Assembly: GCF_004210375.1 (NCBI RefSeq) | Contig: NC_134825.1 | Span: forward strand, 66,889,558-66,953,557 | Reading direction: 5' to 3' | Origin: Tachypleus tridentatus | Taxonomy: Eukaryota > Arthropoda > Merostomata > Xiphosura > Limulidae | DNA length: 64,000 bases | Shown: one piece after another, positions 58,703 to 64,000 of the stretch | How the letters are laid out: every line of letters begins with the position of its first letter | How positions within the stretch are numbered: the stretch's first letter is position 1 | The notes under the pieces: model-generated | What the model was told of the DNA's origin: nothing | The model's database searches: none | The model's input: the letters and a program-made list of their open reading frames with translations, nothing else | Position numbers and translations under genes: made by a program

Positions 58703-60764
58703 ACAGGTGAGAATCCACAAACATAAAAATCAGTGGTAAAAGCCATCCACATGTCCCACACACCAGCATGCAACATTATCAAAAAGGATTTCCTATTGGA
58801 AAAGCAATGCAAATCAAATGTAAACAAGTTGCTTCTAGAAAATATCTGTCAGGTATATATATATATATATATATATCTTTTATATTTAGTGTAATGTTAG
58901 CATTATGATTTAGATAATTTACATAGCTGAAGTACAAAACTTAAGTTATTTTTAAAAATGAAAGTTACTTCTAGTTTCTTTACTTAATTTGTCACAAATA
59001 ATTCATTATGTAGTTCAGTTGTTGTAAACTGACATCATGTTACTTGAACCTTCTGAATGTTTCTCATTGTTTTAGTATTGTTGCATCATACTATCTAGTA
59101 ATGTGAAACCTTCTAGATAGCTTTCAGGTGTGTGTGTATAATTATCAGATTGTATTGTAACAACAAAGTAGAGAAGAATAATTTGTCTTGTTAATTGTGT
59201 TCTCAAAGTAACTGAGCCTGCCTTTGTGAACTCATGAAGAGAGACATTTATTTAAAGCTCTGTGGTAATCAACAGTGAGGTAAGCTTTTGTATGTATATG
59301 TTTAACTTTCTTTTAATATTTTATTTTAAAACAAGCAGTCTGTACTGTTTGTTTATTGTGGAAATTTATTGTCAACAAGTCACAGACACCTACTGAAAGG
59401 AATCAAGCTCATACACATGTAAAAACCTCACAGTATCCTTTAAATCATTGCATATATACATTAAGTAGCTGGAGAATGAAAGGGGTGTTCATGATATTCC
59501 TTACAAAGAAATACTGATCAGGTTACTGGCCACAGTTCTCATGGTTTTCTATTTGATCGAACTGTAGAAGCAGCCATTGGGTAACCACTGCAAATGCACA
59601 CAAGATGGATCACATAAAGCTGTCAGGTGAGAATTGGTGTACTGTGGAACATGACAGATTTACAACTGAGATTTTTGCACTGGAGACTATGCTGCAGGGC
59701 TACTGTTAAGATGCACAGTCATAAAATACAGCATGGCTGGATGTGGAAATAGAGTATGCAGGTGTACCATATATTTTTTACCTTGTTATTATAACATTCA
59801 AATTTTCAAAATTTGTTATTCTCAGTATATATGAAGTTTTGGCATAATATGTGGTCAAGAAAACTGTTAAGTTGGCTTTGTTTTAGCTGCCTTTACTCCT
59901 TTGTTTTTCTCCAGAGAAAATAACTTATCCACCCATGGATGGTAATAGCATAAAAATCAAAGAAGTGGAAAAATATAGATAATAGTAACAGCCTCTCTTA
60001 AGCTGATCAAGAATGGCTAGCCACATGGATAACGCTGGTCACTATGAATAAATCTGTTCTTAACATAACATAATATTTAGGGACAAATCAGTTCTTAAGG
60101 GGTATGTAACAGCCCTTTTCAATGCAAAAGATTTTTCAAACACTCAAATCATAAAGGTGATACTCCTTATGGGGATTTACAAGTTCTATCTCCTGTACTT
60201 AATGGAATTGGGAAACAATGAAACATAGATAAACTTGAAGTAACAGGATCATCCGGAAAGAAACCCACAACAAGTTGTACCCCAGCTAAAGTCATTTGTC
60301 ATCCTCTAAGCCAAACTAAAACTACTGAAAATACATATATTTAAAGCTAGACTTTATCATTCATATATCTATTAAGATTTCTTTTAAACTCATTCAAATT
60401 TACTGCCTCCACAACATCCAAAGGCAACCAACCCATACCATAGACCAACCACCCTATTTGAAAACTAAAACTATCTTAGCTGAAGCTTGCTTCTAACTTG
60501 CCTAAATCTACATTTGTGTACTCTAATTCTGTAATACTCACTGTTAAGAATGAGATAAGTTGACCAACTTCTATGTTTTCAGCTAAATTCTAGCCAGTAT
60601 TTCTGTAGATGCAATCTAAAATCCTATTTTTCCCTACCACTAGCAACAGTACAATGCTTGTATGGCTTAAGAGACTGATGAACCATGACACAAAGATCCT
60701 TTACTTTCATGACACCATTAAAGCTATTTCTGTTCTTACATTTGTCATAATTTAAACCCATCTG

Positions 60765-61700
60765 CTATTTATTTGCCCAACTCACTAAATAATCTAAATC
60801 TATTTGTAAAGCAGCAGCATCCTCTTCACAGGTAGCAACCTCAAAGACTTTAAATTCATTAGCAAACTTAAGTACTTTATTGACCATTCCTTTACCTATG
60901 TCATTAATGTAAATCAGAAAGAGCAACAGTCCTAAGACTTTGTCCAGAGGTACACCACTTGTAAAATTAATCCAGTTTGACTGAACTCTATTTATAACAA
61001 CCTTATGCTTTTTTACTTCAAGCCACTCTTCTATCCAATTAGTTAACTTAACCCCCAAACCTATAGAGATAAGTTTCTTTACAAGCCTTCTATGTGCCAC
61101 TTTATCAAATACTTACTGAAAATCCAGATATACCAAATCCACATCCTTACCCTCATTTTCAAAGCATGTCAAAAGATTAGTAAGCCAAGATTTTCCCACA
61201 GAAACCATGTTGAATATGTAATAAAATTCTAAACTTTGTTAAATGACCTTGCAAAGTATCTTATCAGACTTTCCAAAACTTTTTTCCCATAACTGGTGTA
61301 AAGGTAAGAAGCCTATAGTTACTGGGATAACTTCTGTTACCTCCTTTGAAGACAGGAGTGACATTAGCTAATTTCCAATCTGTTAGTACTTGTCCAATAA
61401 TGAAGGACTTACAAAAACTGTGGCAAGTGGCTCACATATCCAATCCTTTACTTTTGTTTTTAAACCATCATGAAATATTATTTGGATCAGAACATTATCG
61501 TTCTTTAAACCTTCCACTTGTATTTTAACAAGCTTAGAATTTATGCAGTTGACTTGTTCAACATTGCTTTCATCCATCAATTGCTCAAGATGAGGAATAC
61601 TGCTCAAGTCTTTATTTGTCAAAACTGAAGAGAAAAGCAGAATTAATCGCCTAGCCATTTGATAACCATCTAATACAAGCTTTCCCTTATCATCCCTCAA
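60765..61700 (-). pseudogene. LINE reverse transcriptase remnant
   Basis: At 61383-61700: SIPHLEQLMDESNVEQ and related thumb/finger-side sequence. At 61100-60765: AHRRLVKKLISIGLGVKLTNWI (family: KVPHxxLLxKLxxxGI), INRVQSNWINFTSGVP (family: SGVPQGSVLGPLLF; here GVPLDKVLGLLLFLIYINDI), then KFANEFKVF where active elements have FADDTK, so the catalytic Asp pair is lost. The intervening stretch (61100-61380) reads TPVFKGGNRSYPS-like and VDLVYLDFQ in other frames. Inactive. Confidence 0.85.
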
Positions 61701-62099
61701 GGGTCCTATATCCTAGTCCTAACATTTTGTTTACCCCTAATGTACTTTTAAAAAATCTTTACTATTAATATTTGTTTTCAGCCAATTTTTTCATAGATCC
61801 TTTTGGATGTCTTAATTTCCTGTTTAATGAACTTTCTTGATCTCCTATAATTACCAGTCAATTTAAATTTCTTATATTTGTGATGATTTTGATTAATGTT
61901 ATCTCTTATACTCCTTTCTGAGCCAACCTGGCTTTTTTACTTGCAGCTACCCTTTCCTATCTGTAAGGAATATATTTGTTTTGAATATTGAAAAAATTTT
62001 CTCTAAACATTTTCCACATCTGATCAGTGTCTCCAAAAAACAAAGCTGCCCAATTCACAAAAGATAATTCTTGTTTTATGCCTGTAAAATTACTTTTTT

Positions 62100-62850
62100 G
62101 AAATTTGGAATTAAAATGTCATTATTCCTGATTTTCATATGCAACAAAACATCAAATCTAATACAGAAATGATCACTTATATCTAAGTGTTTCCCAATTT
62201 CCACCCTCTTAACTGTTTCTGTATTAGGAAGTGAACAATAAATCTAAAATAGCATTATTTCTAGTATGTTCCTTGACGATATCTATTTTGAAGAGCTTCC
62301 AGAAACATTTCTCCCTCATGGTTTGACTCTAGCATTTCCCAGCCAATATGTTTGAAATTAAAATCACCCATAATTATGAATTCATTAACAGCTGAAATCT
62401 TATTCTCACTGTAAAGCTTCTCATTAATTTCATCAGTTTCATCTGGTGGTCTGTAACAAATTCATACTAAGAGCTTTTTACCTTGACATCCACTAACAGA
62501 GACCCAAACAGATTCAGTCTCCTTGCTATTATCCTTAATATTCTCAAGTTCAACAAGATGTTACTCACATTGTACATATAGAGCCACTCCTCCCCTCTCT
62601 CTTTACTAGTCTGTCCCTATTAATTGACCTATAACCATGTATTTCAAAGAAATTTCTGCAATCAAAATCATCTACGTTTAACCATGCTTCAGTTATTACC
62701 ATTATATCAAAAGCTTCTATTCCTACCAGTGCCATAAAGTCACCTATTTTATTTCTTGTACTAGTATTAAAATTGTAACTATTAAGCCTATCTTTATAAT
62801 TACTTTTGTATTCATTTCCTACACTCAACTTTCCTCTACATCTCAATTTT
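62100..62850 (-). pseudogene. LINE apurinic-type endonuclease remnant
   Basis: 62846-62565 encodes FDIMVITEAWLNVDDFDC (catalytic Glu in TEAWL, as in ITETWL) and HGYRSINRDR. Downstream, EFIIMGDFNFKHIGWE (GDFN motif with catalytic Asp/Asn) lies near 62390-62330, and ISDHFCIRFD (SDH motif) near 62190-62120. These three motifs in order define the LINE endonuclease. Frames shift between them. Confidence 0.88.
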
Positions 62851-62879
62851 GTTTCTTTTAGTTTACATTTGCCATCACT

Positions 62880-63410
62880 ACTATCTAGTTCTAGTTTAAA
62901 ACTTCCCTTAGAGCCGAGTTAATGGCCCTTGCAAACATATACCTTTTCCTAATCAAGTGTAAACTATCCATTCTAAAATGTTTCACCCTCCCACTGAAGT
63001 GATCTCACTAGCCCAACCAATTAACCTGCTCCTCTTTACATAATAATTTTGGCCTAACATTTAGCCCTAGTGACCTAATAAAAATTTTATCTCCATAAAT
63101 AATTCTTAGTAGTATTCCTGACACAATTAATTTATGGCCTTCACCTTTAAATGCTTTTATCAGTCTCTTATATGTATAAATTAGCTCCTTCTGCTTACTC
63201 TTCCCTATGTGGACAACAGACAGCACTGTTGTCAGTTTCCTTCATTATATCTCTTACTCTGTCAGTTACAGCTCCCTACTGCTCCACGGGGTAGCATAAT
63301 CTAACTCTTTTCTCTTTATTTACCCCATAGATTATTTTATCTACATGCCATGTCAAGGAATCAACTATAACTATAACTTCATAGAACACATCCTTCTCTG
63401 TTCGTTTTAC
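62880..63410 (-). pseudogene. SGNH-hydrolase/esterase-like ORF1 remnant of the LINE
   Basis: Near 63375 VIVIVDSLTWHVDKIIYGVN corresponds to the SGNH block I (family: GDSL; here VDSL), followed by RVRLCYP. 63226-63008 reads LSVVHIGKSKQKELIYTYKR (block V, normally GTND, is lost), LIKAFKGEGHKLIVSGIL and NVRPKLLCKEEQVNWLG. An esterase in ORF1 is described for CR1-type LINEs. Stops and shifts and loss of both key motifs mean it is non-functional. Confidence 0.7.
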
Positions 63411-64000
63411 TTTCCCTCCCTCCAGTAGTCCCTTGTCTACCTAAACCAAGAGCAGAAATCTGTTGCTCAATAGAGTAGGGTCTTTACAATAAAGTTCACT
63501 ACTTTTAACACTAATACTACTCTTTCTTACTTCCTGAATGTCATTTTAATCTTGGCTGATGTCTCTCTTGCATGTAAAATCTTAAACTCCTCTTGAAGTC
63601 CTGCTGTCATTTCTCAGTTTATATTCCTCTATCTATTTCCTCAACTTTAACTACAATAGAAGAGTCTCCAACTTTTCCTTCAACCTGCAAATTCTATATA
63701 TATATTGAACATCCTCACTACTAGCTTTCTTAAAGATGAATAATAGTCCAGAGTTCCCAAATAAAACCATTCATTGCACTATCACACCTAACAAACAGGG
63801 AATACTTAACCCCTGAATTAGCCTTAACCATTGTAATATTTGTAGAATTAAGATAAATACTTGATACTATTATTAGATACCAGTAGCCCATTGTTAACAC
63901 TGTTAAGCCTAAGTTTGACAATTAACTAGTTTTTAGACTACTTATCAGATATATTTAAATGTATTTAGTCTTACAATCTCACTGTAAGTAGAATTGTAAC

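Larger units (their letters stand above)
57154..60085 (-). other. Eph gene intron, left part
   Basis: No Eph kinase exon was recognised. Contains a 24-base perfect palindrome (57486-57509), a fold-back element (57608-57796), a truncated LINE tail (58495-58702) and a TA microsatellite (58854-58876). Confidence 0.5.
60086..63960 (-). mobile_element. CR1/jockey-like LINE retrotransposon, decayed, near full length
   Basis: Read right to left, the order is: ORF1 region with SGNH-esterase remnant (about 63410-62880), endonuclease (about 62850-62100), reverse transcriptase (about 61700-60765), and a 3' tail ending at 60086. This ORF1-EN-RT order is that of CR1-like LINEs. Many stops and shifts make it inactive. 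The right boundary is uncertain and may lie past 64000. It sits in the same orientation as the Eph gene, in its intron. Confidence 0.85.

Noticed and set aside
1-64000. Functional tRNA, rRNA genes or CRISPR arrays
   Set aside because: The tRNA-like segments are SINE heads with diverged or reverse-oriented bodies; no regularly spaced direct repeats with unique spacers were seen.

Overview
This is an AT-rich invertebrate nuclear window with long introns, sparse exons and many transposon relics. Chelicerate, perhaps a horseshoe crab, is my best guess. It rests on the tRNA-derived SINE families (tRNA half with an ACTCGTAATCT anticodon-loop-like stretch, tail ending in AAACAAACAAA), which I recall from horseshoe-crab sequence. 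I could not search for this, so treat the taxon as inference. There are no bacterial features.

Only two host genes are supported. (1) A plus-strand gene for a GOLIM4/GPP130-like type II Golgi membrane protein has eight coding exons between 13741 and 43814/43832. All seven intron phases agree and the exons join into one frame of about 330 residues: short cytosolic tail, one membrane anchor, coiled-coil stem, acidic C-terminus. A candidate promoter/first exon with YY1-, CRE- and NRF1-like motifs lies at 11986-12163. (2) A minus-strand Eph receptor tyrosine kinase has only its last coding exon here (56889-57153: SAM domain and C-terminal PDZ ligand). Its kinase and ectodomain exons must lie beyond 64000. 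The two genes converge tail to tail.

Layout. 1-11100 is a transposon graveyard: a mariner N-terminal fragment (1-216), a frameshifted ZMYM1-type hAT transposase (606-2907), a short hAT relic with intact terminal repeats and an 8-bp target duplication (3475-4150), a second mariner fragment (5905-6322), several SINEs and two degenerate minisatellites. 11.9-13.7 kb is the probable promoter and 5' leader of the Golgi gene. 13.7-43.8 kb is the Golgi gene; its introns hold SINEs, a 3.7-kb pyrimidine-rich anonymous block (about 20.2-23.9 kb), a decayed Tc3-like transposon (27.66-28.96 kb), a fold-back element (29.94-30.15 kb), a 209-bp tandem duplication (39.1-39.5 kb) and a decaying exon-like segment encoding 14-residue Asn-rich repeats (42.2-43.2 kb). 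43.8-56.9 kb is mostly empty intergenic or UTR sequence, but contains a striking inverted repeat with two 652-bp arms and one mismatch around a 324-bp spacer (45891-47518). 57-64 kb is intron of the Eph gene, occupied by a fold-back element and a decayed CR1-like LINE (about 60086-63960, minus) with reverse transcriptase, endonuclease and SGNH-esterase remnants, plus a second copy of its 3' tail at 58495-58702.

The most unusual items are the 652-bp-arm inverted repeat, which could be a very young inverted duplication or an assembly fold-back, and the Asn-rich repeat segment. The Golgi gene can skip that segment without losing frame.
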